DNA from: Pseudomonadota bacterium
Lineage (GTDB): Bacteria > Pseudomonadota > Alphaproteobacteria > Sphingomonadales > Sphingomonadaceae
Direction of reading: 5' to 3'
Length of the DNA: 64,000 nt
Assembly (NCBI GenBank): GCA_021849075.1
Contig: JAJZTH010000005.1
Coordinates: forward strand, 62,001-126,000
This document shows positions 7,543-16,261 of this stretch, one piece after another (position 1 is the stretch's first letter; every line of letters begins with the position of its first letter). Below the pieces are notes generated by a model. It made no database searches. It worked only from the letters and a program-made list of their open reading frames with translations, and was not told where the DNA came from. Position numbers and translations under genes: made by a program.

Positions 7543-9375
7543 ATGCGCTGGCCGCGGGCTAACGCCAAATGGGCGCTGGGCAGCTTTGCGCTCGCCCTGA
7601 CCTTGCCCGTGGTGGCGCAACAGGCGCCCGAATCGCTGCTGCCGCCCGGTTTTGGCGATGCGCCAGAGGCGCCCGCACCGGCGACGCAGCCTTCGCGTCC
7701 GACGCAGACCACACCGGCATCACCGGGCGCGCCCGCTATTTCGGGCAATCTGCCGATGGTGCAGCCGCTCAATCCGGCCACGCCGCCCGACCTGTCGCTG
7801 ATCGCCAATGCCGCCGAAGAGGAGCTGACGCCCGAGGAACTGGCGGCGCAGAAGGCGAAATATGACCTGCCCGACACGGCGCGCCGTTCGCTCGACCGGA
7901 TCGGCCCGCTGACGCCGCAGACGCGCGGGTTCGAACCGGGCGCCTTCGGCCGCGAATCGGGTAAATATCTCGCCGCCCTGATGAAGGAGACGCACGCGCC
8001 GATCGTGTCGCGTTGGGCCTCCATCCTGTTGCGCCGCGCGCTGCTGACCGCGACCGACACGCCCGGCGATATCGATGGCGCGGACTGGGCGGCGGAACGC
8101 GCCTGGCTGCTGCTGCGCATGGGGGAGGCAGACAATGCCCGCCTGATGGTGCAGAGCGTCGATCCCGACCGCTATAGTCCGCGCCTCTACGCCATTGCGA
8201 TGCAGACCTATCTGGCGACGGCCGATCCGGCTGGCCTGTGTCCGCTGTCGGCCGGGGCGCTGCGCTTCAGCAAGGAACCAGGCTGGGACATGACGCGCGC
8301 CATCTGCGCCGCGCTGTCGGGGGATCAGGGCACGGCCAGCGGCGCGCTCAATCAGGCGCAGCGCAAGGGCGTGGTGCGCGGCATCGATTATCGCCTGGCG
8401 GAGAAGGTGGTCGGCACCGGCTTCAATGCGCGCCGTTCGGTCAAGATCGAATGGGATGGCGTCGATCGGCTGACGGCGTGGCGTTTTGGTCTGGCGACCG
8501 CGCTGAACGTCGAAATTCCGCAGGATCTTTATGCGACGGCGGGCCAGCATGTCCGGGCCTGGGAAGCGCGCGCGCCAGCACTGACGGCGCTGCGGCGGCG
8601 GCCGGGCGTCGACATGGCGGCGCGGCTGGGCGTGCTGTCCAACGCGGCGCTGGTGGGCTTTTATGGGCAGGTCGGCACCGATGGCGATGCGCCAGCGGAT
8701 GTGGCGGACAAGATCGATGCGCTGCGCGCCGCCTATGCCGGCGCGACCGTGGGCGATCGCATTGGCGGCATGCGCAGCTGGTGGCAGGATGAGGCCAGGC
8801 CCGATTATCTGGGCCTGATCGCGACCGCGCGCGCCGCCGCCGCGCTGCCGGTGTCGCAGGCGTCCGCGCAGGATGCGGCCAATCTGGTCGCGGCGATGCT
8901 GACGGCCGGTTATGACCGCAACGCCGCACGCTGGGCGCGGGCGATCGGCCAGTTGGACGGTGACGGTGCGTCGCAATTCTGGGCGTTGCTGGCCGTGGGT
9001 GCGCCAAGCCCTGTGGTTGATATCAGCAGCAGCCGGGTGTCGGGCTATCTGACCGATGCCGGCGCAGCAAAGGGGCGGATGCTGATCGCCGCGCTTGCCG
9101 GCCTGTCGCGCCTGTCGGCGCAGGACATGGCATCGCTGGCGCAGGAGAATGGCGTGAACCTGACCGCCAACAGCCGCTGGGCGCGCGCCATCGGCGCGGC
9201 GTCGCAGCGGGGCGAGAAGGCGACCGTGGCGTTGCTGGCGGCGGTCGGCATGCAGGGCAGCGACTGGAGCCATTTGCCGGCCGGGCATCTGTATCATGTC
9301 GTGGCGGCGCTGCATCGCGTGGGGCTGGACCCCGAAGCGCGCATGATTGCGGCAGAGGCGATCAGCCGCAGCTGA
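7543..9375 (+). CDS. Large exported helical protein, unknown function
   Basis: 610 residues. The N-terminus is a signal peptide (WALGSFALALTLPVVAQ), followed by a Pro/Ala/Thr-rich linker to about residue 75. The rest is Ala/Leu/Arg-rich and looks like an alpha-helical solenoid (for example WLLLRMGEADNARLMVQ and VVAALHRVGLDPEARMIAAEA, reminiscent of TPR or Sel1 packing). I see no catalytic motif. It is sandwiched between a small membrane protein and xerD with gaps of 5 and 2 bases, so it is almost certainly co-transcribed with the recombinase. The gene pair looks like a lineage-specific addition upstream of xerD. Confidence 0.8.
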   Translation: MRWPRANAKWALGSFALALTLPVVAQQAPESLLPPGFGDAPEAPAPATQPSRPTQTTPASPGAPAISGNLPMVQPLNPATPPDLSLIANAAEEELTPEELAAQKAKYDLPDTARRSLDRIGPLTPQTRGFEPGAFGRESGKYLAALMKETHAPIVSRWASILLRRALLTATDTPGDIDGADWAAERAWLLLRMGEADNARLMVQSVDPDRYSPRLYAIAMQTYLATADPAGLCPLSAGALRFSKEPGWDMTRAICAALSGDQGTASGALNQAQRKGVVRGIDYRLAEKVVGTGFNARRSVKIEWDGVDRLTAWRFGLATALNVEIPQDLYATAGQHVRAWEARAPALTALRRRPGVDMAARLGVLSNAALVGFYGQVGTDGDAPADVADKIDALRAAYAGATVGDRIGGMRSWWQDEARPDYLGLIATARAAAALPVSQASAQDAANLVAAMLTAGYDRNAARWARAIGQLDGDGASQFWALLAVGAPSPVVDISSSRVSGYLTDAGAAKGRMLIAALAGLSRLSAQDMASLAQENGVNLTANSRWARAIGAASQRGEKATVALLAAVGMQGSDWSHLPAGHLYHVVAALHRVGLDPEARMIAAEAISRS

Positions 9376-9377
9376 CC

Positions 9378-10310
9378 ATGGGGCAGGATGACGCCGCCCT
9401 GATCGACCGCTTCCTGGAAATGATGGCGGCGGAGCGCGGCGCGTCGCGCAACACGCTGCTGGCCTATCGCACGGACCTGACTGGCGCGGGTGATTTGCTT
9501 GGCGGGCTGACGCAGGCAAACAGCGAGGCGATCGGCACATTGGCGGCGCAATGGGCGACGCTGGCGGCGTCATCGGTGGCGCGCAAGACGTCGGCCCTGC
9601 GCGCCTTCTACGCCTTTCTGGAGGAGGAGGGGCTGCGCGCCGACAATCCCTCCGCCGCGCTGCCGCGCCCGACCCGGGGGCGATCTTTGCCCAAGATATT
9701 GTCCACGGCAGAGGTCGACCGATTCTTCGCCCTGATTGCCGAGCGGCTGGCGGTGGAGCATGTCGCGCCGCTGGACCTGCGCCTGTCGGCCCTGATCGAA
9801 CTTCTTTATGGATCGGGGCTGCGCGCGACTGAACTGGTGTCGCTGCCGCGCCGGGCCTTGGCCCATGACCGGCCTTTCCTGATTTTGGAGGGGAAAGGCG
9901 CACGCGAACGGCTGGTGCCGATTTCCGATCGCGCACGCGCTGCGGTCGCCGCATGGCTTCCCCATGTGCCGGCGGACAGCGCCTGGCTGTTCCCGTCGAG
10001 CAAGAGTCACCTGAGCCGCATCCGCCTGTATCAACTGGTGAAAATGCTGGCTGCGGCCGTGGGCATCGCGCCCGACCGGGTCAGCCCCCATGTGCTGCGC
10101 CACGCCTTTGCCACCCATTTGCTGGAGGGCGGGGCGGACCTGCGCGCGTTGCAGGCGATGCTGGGCCATGCCGACATCGGCACCACCCAAATCTACACCC
10201 ATGTCGATAGCCGCCGGCTGGTCGAACTGGTCAATCAGCGCCATCCGCTGGCGACGATGCCGGGGCGCAACCCGCATCCGCGCGTTGACGGCGACGCGCC
10301 ATCGCCCTAA
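9378..10310 (+). CDS. xerD: Tyrosine recombinase XerD
   Basis: Site-specific recombinase that resolves chromosome dimers at dif with XerC and FtsK. 310 residues: N-terminal SAM-like core-binding domain (about 1-95) and C-terminal catalytic domain. All catalytic residues are visible: Arg in [10 protein letters not shown], Lys in [10 protein letters not shown], HxxR in [10 protein letters not shown], the second His in LGHADIG and the nucleophilic Tyr in [22 protein letters not shown] and [14 protein letters not shown] fit XerD slightly better than XerC. The ATG lies two bases after the preceding stop; accA follows 12 bases downstream. Confidence 0.93.
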   Translation: MGQDDAALIDRFLEMMAAERGASRNTLLAYRTDLTGAGDLLGGLTQANSEAIGTLAAQWATLAASSVARKTSALRAFYAFLEEEGLRADNPSAALPRPTRGRSLPKILSTAEVDRFFALIAERLAVEHVAPLDLRLSALIELLYGSGLRATELVSLPRRALAHDRPFLILEGKGARERLVPISDRARAAVAAWLPHVPADSAWLFPSSKSHLSRIRLYQLVKMLAAAVGIAPDRVSPHVLRHAFATHLLEGGADLRALQAMLGHADIGTTQIYTHVDSRRLVELVNQRHPLATMPGRNPHPRVDGDAPSP

Positions 10311-10321
10311 CGCCTTGCGCC

Positions 10322-11266
10322 ATGGTAAGCTTTCTGGAATTTGAAAAGCCGATTGCGGAGCTGGAAGCGCGCATCGTCGAAGTGCGCGCGACCGCCAGCG
10401 TGGGCGACATCAACATCGATGGCGAGATCGCGACGCTTGAGCAGCGCGCGGCCAAGCTGCTCAAGGACACATATGCCAAGCTGACGCCCTGGCAGAAGAC
10501 CCAGGTCGCGCGGCACCCGGACCGTCCGCATTTCAAAGACTATGTCGCGGGCATGTTCGACAATTTCATGCCGCTGGCCGGCGACCGCGCCTTTGCCGAC
10601 GATCAGGCGATCATCGGCGGCTTCGCGACGCTGGGCGAGCGCAAGGTCATGGTGATCGGCCATGAAAAGGGCGACGACACCGCCAGCCGCGTGCGCCATA
10701 ATTTCGGCATGGCCAAGCCCGAAGGCTATCGCAAGGCGATCCGCCTGATGGAACTGGCCGACCGTTTCGGCCTGCCGGTGGTGACTCTGGTTGATACGTC
10801 GGGCGCTTTCCCGGGCGTGCAGGCCGAAGAGCGCGGTCAGGCCGAAGCGATCGCCCGATCGACCGAAGCCTGTCTGGCGCTGGGCGTGCCGATGGTGGCG
10901 GCCGTGGTGGGTGAGGGCGGCTCTGGCGGCGCGATTGCGCTGGCGGCGGCGAATCGCGTGCTGATGTTCGAACATGCGGTCTATTCGGTGATTTCGCCCG
11001 AAGGCTGCGCATCGATCCTGTGGCGCACCGCCGACAAGGCGAGCGATGCGGCGACGGCGATGCAGGTGACGGCCCAGCATCTGAAAGGTCTGGGCGTGAT
11101 CGACCGGATCGTCGCGGAGCCGGTGGGCGGCGCGCATCGCGATCCGGTGCAGGCGATCGCCAATCTTGGCGCGGCGATCGAGGCGGAACTCGATGCGCTG
11201 GACGGCATGGACGCAAAGGCGCTGCGCACCGACCGGGCCGACAAGTTCCTCGCCATCGGCGTCTGA
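10322..11266 (+). CDS. accA: Acetyl-CoA carboxylase carboxyltransferase subunit alpha
   Basis: Carboxyltransferase alpha subunit of the heteromeric ACC that makes malonyl-CoA for fatty acids. 314 residues with the expected N-terminal coiled helices ([13 protein letters not shown]), [42 protein letters not shown] and the oxyanion-hole [13 protein letters not shown] (about residues 198-210). It follows xerD with an 11-base gap. No accD or accBC is in the window, as usual for alphaproteobacteria. Confidence 0.97.
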   Translation: MVSFLEFEKPIAELEARIVEVRATASVGDINIDGEIATLEQRAAKLLKDTYAKLTPWQKTQVARHPDRPHFKDYVAGMFDNFMPLAGDRAFADDQAIIGGFATLGERKVMVIGHEKGDDTASRVRHNFGMAKPEGYRKAIRLMELADRFGLPVVTLVDTSGAFPGVQAEERGQAEAIARSTEACLALGVPMVAAVVGEGGSGGAIALAAANRVLMFEHAVYSVISPEGCASILWRTADKASDAATAMQVTAQHLKGLGVIDRIVAEPVGGAHRDPVQAIANLGAAIEAELDALDGMDAKALRTDRADKFLAIGV

Positions 11267-11340
11267 TTTTCCGTTCCGGCCAGGCGTAATCGACCGGTCG
11301 GAAAACGCGACTGACCGTTCGCTCTCCCCTCGCTTTTCCG

Positions 11341-11366
11341 GGAACGCCCCGCCATGGTCGCTCGTT
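11341..11366 (+). promoter_or_regulatory. Putative EcfG-type general-stress promoter
   Basis: GGAAC at 11341-11345, a 17-base spacer, then CGTT at 11363-11366. This fits the GGAAC-N16/17-CGTT consensus of the alphaproteobacterial general stress sigma factor EcfG. It ends 31 bases before the start of the M48 protease gene, a plausible position. The CGTT is part of a short inverted repeat (CGTTAC / GTAACG, 11363-11380). Confidence 0.6.
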
Positions 11367-11397
11367 ACGTCAGGGTAACGGCAAAGGGTGGAGAGTC

Positions 11398-12879
11398 ATG
11401 AACTGGAAGATATCGCTGGGCTGCGCGGGTGCGGCGCTGGCGGTGGCCTTAACCGCGCCGGCGGTGATCGGGCAACAAAGGGCGATTCGCACCGTTTCCT
11501 CGATCAGCGCGCAGGACAAGGCGAGCGGGGCCAAGCAGCATCCTGAACTGCTCAAGGAATTTGGCGGCGCCTATGCCGGGCCACAGGCAAAATATGTAGA
11601 GAGCGTCGGGCGGCGCATCGCCGTGCAATCGGGCCTGTCTAATGCGCAGGGCGACTTCACCGTCACCCTGCTCAATTCGCCGGTGAACAACGCCTTCGCC
11701 ATTCCCGGCGGCTATGTCTATGTCACGCGCCAGTTGATGGCGCTGATGAATGATGAGGCCGAACTGGCGGGCGTGCTGGGGCATGAGGTCGGCCATGTCG
11801 CGGCCCAGCATGGGCAGCGGCGGCAGCAGGCGGCGCAGCGCAATGCGATTGGCGGGGCGTTGCTAGGGGCGCTGGCGGGCGCGCTGCTGGGCGATTCGGG
11901 TTTCGCCGGACTGGTGCAGAAGGGCATCGGCACGGGCAGCCAGCTGCTGACGCTCAAATTTTCGCGCACGCAGGAATATGAGGCGGACGATCTGGGCATC
12001 CGTTACCTTGCGTCGGGCGGTTATGATCCGCGTGCGCTGTCGGGCATGCTGGCGTCATTGGCGGCGCAGAGCAATCTGGATGCGCAGGTCGCGGGCAGCG
12101 CCCGGTCCATGCCCGAATGGGCCAGCACCCATCCCGATCCCGGTGCGCGCGTCGATCGCGCGGCGAGGGCAGCGGCGGCGACCCGCGTCACCAGCACGGT
12201 GCGGAACCGGGATGCTTTCCTCAATGCCGTGGACGGCGTCCTCTATGGCGACGATCCTAAACAAGGCGTGATTGACGGCAATCGCTTTCGCCACCCGGAC
12301 CTGCGCCTGACCTTTGCGATTCCCAGCGGCTTCGGCATGGAAAATGGATCCGACGCGGTGTCGATCACCGGATCGGGCGGGCAGGCTCAGTTCAGCGGCG
12401 CGGCCTATTCGGGCAATCTGGCCGCCTATATCGACAGCGTCCTGTCAAAGCTGGGCGGCGGCAGTGGCGGCGGCGTGCCGGCTGGGGACGTCAACCGCAC
12501 GACGATCAACGGATTGCCGGCGGCCTGGCGCACGGTACGCGCGAGCAGTCAGTCGCAGCAGGTCGACGCCACCGTCTTCGCCTATGATTTCGGGGGCGGG
12601 AAAGCCTATCATTTCCTGCTGCTGACACCGGCGGGGAAGGGGATTGGTCCCTTCACATCGATGATCGAATCGGTGCAGCGCCTGTCCGCGCAGGAAGCGA
12701 CGGCGATCAAGCCGCGGCGGGTGGATGTGGTGACTGTCAAATCCGGCGACACCGTCCAGTCGATGGCCAAACGCATGGCCTATAGCGACTATCCGGTGGA
12801 ACGGTTCCTGACGATCAACGCGCTCAGCGCCAATGCCACGTTGCGGCCGGGCCAGCGGGTGAAGATCGTCACCTGGTAG
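11398..12879 (+). CDS. M48-family zinc metalloprotease with C-terminal LysM-like domain
   Basis: 493 residues with a signal peptide (GAALAVALTAPAVIG). HEVGH (about residues 127-131) gives two zinc ligands and the catalytic Glu; EYEADDLGIRYLASGGYDP gives the third ligand, as in BepA/LoiP/YfgC-type periplasmic proteases. The middle (about 300-425) is uncharacterised. The C-terminus (VKSGDTVQSMAKRMAY ... LRPGQRVKIV) resembles a LysM-like peptidoglycan-binding fold. Likely role: periplasmic quality control of outer-membrane proteins, tethered at the wall (inferred). A GGAGAG Shine-Dalgarno precedes the ATG, and an EcfG-like promoter lies upstream. Confidence 0.88.
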   Translation: MNWKISLGCAGAALAVALTAPAVIGQQRAIRTVSSISAQDKASGAKQHPELLKEFGGAYAGPQAKYVESVGRRIAVQSGLSNAQGDFTVTLLNSPVNNAFAIPGGYVYVTRQLMALMNDEAELAGVLGHEVGHVAAQHGQRRQQAAQRNAIGGALLGALAGALLGDSGFAGLVQKGIGTGSQLLTLKFSRTQEYEADDLGIRYLASGGYDPRALSGMLASLAAQSNLDAQVAGSARSMPEWASTHPDPGARVDRAARAAAATRVTSTVRNRDAFLNAVDGVLYGDDPKQGVIDGNRFRHPDLRLTFAIPSGFGMENGSDAVSITGSGGQAQFSGAAYSGNLAAYIDSVLSKLGGGSGGGVPAGDVNRTTINGLPAAWRTVRASSQSQQVDATVFAYDFGGGKAYHFLLLTPAGKGIGPFTSMIESVQRLSAQEATAIKPRRVDVVTVKSGDTVQSMAKRMAYSDYPVERFLTINALSANATLRPGQRVKIVTW

Positions 12880-12895
12880 GAAGGCGCTGTTCGAA

Positions 12896-12917
12896 AAATG
12901 CGCGAAGGAGCGCATTT
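12896..12917 (+). terminator. Possible terminator hairpin after the M48 protease gene
   Basis: Perfect 8-bp stem AAATGCGC / GCGCATTT with a 6-base loop, 16 bases after the stop. There is no extended T tract, so termination is uncertain. Confidence 0.4.
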
Positions 12918-12971
12918 CCATTGGGGCGCGGGCCGGTGCGGGTGCGCCGATAGGCGCATTTATGCATCCAC

Positions 12972-13005
12972 GAAAAAGGGGCGGCGAACCGATGGTCGCC
13001 GCCCC
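12972..13005 (-). terminator. Intrinsic terminator of the first Flp pilin gene
   Basis: Stem GGGGCGGCGA / TCGCCGCCCC (12978-12987 and 12996-13005). Read on the minus strand it is followed by CTTTTTCG. It lies just downstream of the pilin stop. Confidence 0.8.
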
Positions 13006-13028
13006 CGTTTTCATCGGTCGTCTGAAGC

Positions 13029-13190
13029 TTACTTCAGGTTGCTCGACACGTTGTTGAAGGTCGAACCCAGCTTGGTGCCCAGGCTGGTCATCGCGCCGAT
13101 GGCGGCGACGGCGATCAGAGCGGCGATCAGGCCGTATTCGATCGCGGTTGCACCCTTTTCATTCTTCAGCATCTTGCGGATGAACTGCAT
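13029..13190 (-). CDS. Flp family type IVb pilin
   Basis: 53-residue prepilin starting MQFIRKMLKNEKGATAIEYG. The G/ATAIEY motif (cleavage after Gly13, conserved Glu and Tyr) and the hydrophobic helix LIAALIAVAAIGAM are hallmarks of Flp pilins processed by a TadV/CpaA prepilin peptidase. AGGGAG lies about 7 bases upstream of the ATG. The frame is open upstream to 13259, but that extension lacks a pilin leader. A second pilin gene lies upstream on the same strand; no tad/cpa assembly genes are in the window. Confidence 0.93.
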   Translation of the reverse strand: MQFIRKMLKNEKGATAIEYGLIAALIAVAAIGAMTSLGTKLGSTFNNVSSNLK

Positions 13191-13325
13191 GTGACGTCTC
13201 CCTAAATGGATTTCCGTTAAACTACCCGGCCGCCCCGCTTGGTAATTCGTGGTCAGCAAGGATCGAATTAGAGCAGCACCGTTGAAAAAGACTTAATGGC
13301 GGAAATAACTGTCAAACATTGATGG

Positions 13326-13514
13326 TTAATACTTGGTAACTTCCGTGGCGACGTTGTTCCACATGCCGGTCGTCCGGTTGGCGACGTTGTTGAGCGCGGC
13401 GAGCATGGCGAGGACGATCATGGCGATGATGAGCGCATATTCGACGGCGGTGGCGCCCCGCTCGCACCGCATCAGCCCCCATCGGGCGATGATCTCGATA
13501 AGCTCGCGCATCAT
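13326..13514 (-). CDS. Second Flp family type IVb pilin
   Basis: 62-residue prepilin with leader MMRELIEIIARWGLMRCERG, cleavage motif G/ATAVEYALI and hydrophobic helix IIAMIVLAMLAALNNV. The leader is longer and more hydrophobic than that of the pilin at 13029, and the mature part ends NNVATEVTKY. The two share the GATA(I/V)EY core but are otherwise diverged. They are about 135 bases apart, each probably with its own expression signals. This could be a minor pilin or a pseudopilin-like TadE relative. Confidence 0.85.
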   Translation of the reverse strand: MMRELIEIIARWGLMRCERGATAVEYALIIAMIVLAMLAALNNVANRTTGMWNNVATEVTKY

Positions 13515-13594
13515 TTTCCCCAGTTCGCTACAGACAGTCCCCGTCAGACATGTAAAGCAGTCTGGGTTAACAAAGCCCTCAACAACGGAACGTC

Positions 13595-14002
13595 ATGTCG
13601 TCAATTTCTCCCCTGTTCGTGGTTGCCGTAGCGTTGATCGATGCCGACGGGCGCGTCCTGTTGCAGCAGCGCCCGCCGGGCAAGGCGATGGCGGGCCTGT
13701 GGGAGTTTCCTGGCGGCAAGGTGGAGCCGGGCGAAACGCCCGAAGCTGCGCTGGTGCGCGAACTGCAAGAGGAACTGGGGATCGAGACGCACAGCAGTTG
13801 CCTGGCGCCTGCGACCTTCGCCAGCGAGCCGCTGGGCGACCGGCACCTGCTGCTGCTGCTCTATGTTTGCCGCAAATGGAAAGGCGTGCCCCAGATGCAT
13901 GAGGCGACGGCGCTCAAATGGGTGCGGCCGGCGCAAATGTACGGGCTGGAAATGCCGCCGGCAGACCTGCCGCTGATCGGGTTGCTGGAAGCGCTGCTGT
14001 AG
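13595..14002 (+). CDS. mutT: MutT-type Nudix hydrolase (8-oxo-dGTP diphosphatase)
   Basis: 135 residues. The Nudix box is complete: GGKVEPGE, then TPEAALVRELQEELGIE (about residues 37-60), with the preceding QQRPPGKAMAGLWEFPGG typical of MutT. The enzyme sanitises oxidised guanine nucleotides in the cytosol. In many alphaproteobacteria mutT follows argJ; here it stands alone, divergent from the pilin genes and convergent with bfr. The ATG at 13595 is preceded by ACGGAACG with little Shine-Dalgarno character. Confidence 0.9.
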   Translation: MSSISPLFVVAVALIDADGRVLLQQRPPGKAMAGLWEFPGGKVEPGETPEAALVRELQEELGIETHSSCLAPATFASEPLGDRHLLLLLYVCRKWKGVPQMHEATALKWVRPAQMYGLEMPPADLPLIGLLEALL

Positions 14003-14004
14003 CA

Positions 14005-14035
14005 CAAAAAAGGGCGCCCGGTGAGGCGCCCCCTT
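14005..14035 (-). terminator. Terminator shared by bfr and mutT
   Basis: Stem GGGCGCC / GGCGCCC (14012-14018 and 14025-14031) has an A6 run on its left, which reads as a T6 tail for the minus-strand bfr transcript. It may also slow transcripts from mutT. Confidence 0.75.
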
Positions 14036-14089
14036 CAATATGGCATGCAGGCCGGGGGGGAGGGCAGCCTTCCCCCGATCGCGGAGCGA

Positions 14090-14569
14090 TCAGTCTTCTT
14101 TCGCCTTGCTCTGCAACTGGACATAATTCTGGATGCCCATGCGCTCGATCATTTCGAACTGGGTTTCCAGCGTGTCGACATGCTCTTCCTCGCTTTCGAG
14201 GATATATTGGAACAGGTCGCGGCTGACGAAATCCTTGATGGATTCGCAATAGGCGATCGCGTCGCGCAGCACGGGCAGCGCCTCATATTCCAGTTCCAGG
14301 TCGGCCTTGAGAATTTCTTCGACTGTTTCGCCGATCTTCAGACGGCCCAGCAGCTGGAAATTGGGCAGGCCATCGAGGAACAGGATGCGCTCCGCCACCT
14401 TGTCGGCATGCTTCATCTCGTCGATGGATTCTTCATATTCGAACTTGGCGAGCTTCTCGATGCCCCAATGGTTGAGCACGCGATAGTGGAGGAAATATTG
14501 ATTGATCGCGGTCAGCTCATTTTTGAGGACCTCGTTCAGATAATCGATGACCTTCTGGTCGCCTTTCAT
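14090..14569 (-). CDS. bfr: Bacterioferritin
   Basis: Haem-containing ferritin that oxidises and stores iron in a 24-mer. 159 residues from MKGDQKVIDYLNEVLKNE. Ferroxidase ligands are at the canonical positions: Glu18, Glu51 and His54, with Glu and His in EEEHVDTLE further on (about 127-130). Met52, the haem ligand, is present (DEMKH), so this is a true bacterioferritin. An upstream in-frame ATG (14587) would add six residues; 14569 matches family length. The ferredoxin bfd lies upstream on the same strand. Confidence 0.96.
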   Translation of the reverse strand: MKGDQKVIDYLNEVLKNELTAINQYFLHYRVLNHWGIEKLAKFEYEESIDEMKHADKVAERILFLDGLPNFQLLGRLKIGETVEEILKADLELEYEALPVLRDAIAYCESIKDFVSRDLFQYILESEEEHVDTLETQFEMIERMGIQNYVQLQSKAKED

Positions 14570-14730
14570 GGCGCTATACTCCGGCAATGGGGGAACGGCC
14601 GGCTTATATCGTTTAGCACCCAGGCTGTTAAGCCAGAAAACCGCAGAAAACCGCCAGTTTTTCGTGCGCTATTGCGTCAAGTTCGCGTCTGCGAAATGCG
14701 GTTGATTTGCAATCCCGCCAAATCCGACGG

Positions 14731-14901
14731 TCAGATTGATGCGCGTTCGGCGGCGATGATGGTGCGGCAGAAGGAAACGCACTGGCCGCATTTGGGCCGG
14801 CGACCATATTGGGCATAGGCGCTGCAGGGCGTGTCAGCCCCGTTGCGCGCGGCTTCCCGTACATCTTTTTCCCGAAGTGCATTACAAACGCAGACGACCA
14901 T
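14731..14901 (-). CDS. bfd: Bacterioferritin-associated ferredoxin
   Basis: 56-residue [2Fe-2S] protein with the BFD-like fold. Cluster cysteines are MVVCVCNAL (Cys4, Cys6) and PKCGQCVSFC (Cys38, Cys41). In Pseudomonas, Bfd reduces Bfr to release stored iron. The gene is upstream of bfr on the same strand with a 161-base gap, so it may be expressed separately. A Fur-like inverted repeat overlaps its likely promoter (14927-14965). Confidence 0.93.
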   Translation of the reverse strand: MVVCVCNALREKDVREAARNGADTPCSAYAQYGRRPKCGQCVSFCRTIIAAERASI

Positions 14902-14938
14902 CGAATACATTCTCCAGACGAATCCGCAGATAGCGCGT

Positions 14939-14965
14939 CTGATAATGGGTCGCAATAGTAATCAG
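14939..14965 (-). promoter_or_regulatory. Putative iron-responsive (Fur-like) operator and promoter of bfd
   Basis: Ends CTGAT and ATCAG are inverted, and the minus-strand core ATTGCGACCCATTATCA resembles alphaproteobacterial Fur sites. It overlaps a possible sigma-70 promoter: TTGCGA (14950-14955), 17-base spacer, TATCTG (14927-14932), reading toward bfd. The -10 matches the consensus at only three positions. Confidence 0.4.
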
Positions 14966-16200
14966 CTGCTCTTGCGAATCTTTTGCGGCCGGCCGTGGCA
15001 CAGGCTGCGCCAGATCCATTCGGCCGGCCCCATCGCGAATCGGGTGGCATAGGGCTGTGACCAGGTCAGCATCGCCGCCCAGCCGCCCAGAACGAACAGC
15101 GGCAACAGGGCGGGGCGGACATGGGCGAACAGGCCAAGCCCCCAGCCATAGAAGAGCGCCGTCATGATCAAGCTGGTGCCCAGATAGTTGCTGAGCGTCA
15201 TGCGCCCGGCGGCCGCAAACCGCGCGACCAGCGGGCTGCTGCGGTGCCGGGCGGCCAGCCACAGGATCAGCGCGGCCCAGCCGACGGTCAGGGGAATGCG
15301 AAACGGCAGCGACCAGGCCAGCGCCACGCCATAGGTGGGCAGGGGCGCAAAACCGCTCCACCACACCCACAGCGCCAACGCGGCCATGGGCGGCAGGCCG
15401 ATCAGGAAGCAATGGCGCGCGGTGCGGCGATATTGCTCTGCGTCCCAACCGCCGGTCAGGAAGCCGCCTTTCAGCATCGCCATGCCCAGCAGCATGAAGC
15501 CCAGCGTTTCGAAGGCGTTGAACAGGAAGCCCCAGATCCAATCGCCGGGGAAGGCGGCGATCTTCATGGAGAGGATCGCGCCAAAACCGTTGCGATAGGT
15601 GGCGATTTCCGCCAGCGTGCCGGGGCTGGCGGGATCGGACAAAGCGGTCATGAAGCTGGCGAAGCCGTCGCGCATCGCGGCCCCTGCACCGGGCGCAGCG
15701 GCGCCATGGCCCCTCAGATAGAGGCTGCCGATGAAGGCCGCGACCAGCAGGAACTGGAGCAGGAAGCACAGGAAGGCGCGCTTCACCAGATCGAGCGGGT
15801 CAAGCTGGACGAAAAGCATCGCGAACAGGCCGACCAGCGCATAGACGCGCAATATGTCGCCCCACCACAGCAGGAAGAAGTGGGCGCAGCCCAGCATGAA
15901 CAGCCACAGGAGGCGGATCATCTGCGTGCGGCGGCCGTCGCGGCCCGCCATCTCCTCCCGATCGACCAGCAACAGCATCGACGCGCCGAACAGCAGCGCA
16001 AACAGGCCGCGCATCTTGCCATCAACCAGCAACAGGCTGACGGCCCAGAAGGCGATGTCACCAGCGCCGGTCCAGCCCGACACTGCCGGATTGAAATAGG
16101 CGTTTTGCGGCAGGGCGAAGGCGCTGATGTTCATCCATAGGATGCCCAGCACCGCGCAACCGCGCAGCACGTCCATGGCGGGAATGCGGGGGGAGGTCAT
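14962..16200 (-). CDS. DUF418 family membrane protein (first paralogue)
   Basis: 412 residues from the start MTSPRIPAMDVLRG; a start at 16263 is possible but would overlap the bioC start. It has about ten hydrophobic segments. The N-terminal motif DVLRGCAVLGILWMNI and the C-terminal GPAEWIWRSLCHGRP identify the YeiB/DUF418 family, whose function is unknown (possibly an acyltransferase-like or transport role). It is divergent from bioC with about 60 bases between starts. A second DUF418 gene with the same end motifs lies at 21078-22406. Confidence 0.85.
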   Translation of the reverse strand: MTSPRIPAMDVLRGCAVLGILWMNISAFALPQNAYFNPAVSGWTGAGDIAFWAVSLLLVDGKMRGLFALLFGASMLLLVDREEMAGRDGRRTQMIRLLWLFMLGCAHFFLLWWGDILRVYALVGLFAMLFVQLDPLDLVKRAFLCFLLQFLLVAAFIGSLYLRGHGAAAPGAGAAMRDGFASFMTALSDPASPGTLAEIATYRNGFGAILSMKIAAFPGDWIWGFLFNAFETLGFMLLGMAMLKGGFLTGGWDAEQYRRTARHCFLIGLPPMAALALWVWWSGFAPLPTYGVALAWSLPFRIPLTVGWAALILWLAARHRSSPLVARFAAAGRMTLSNYLGTSLIMTALFYGWGLGLFAHVRPALLPLFVLGGWAAMLTWSQPYATRFAMGPAEWIWRSLCHGRPQKIRKSS

Positions 16201-16261
16201 TATGCGCTGCGTGTCCCTGAAATACTGGCCAAGCCGAACCGTCTCTGCCATGCGCCTAGCC

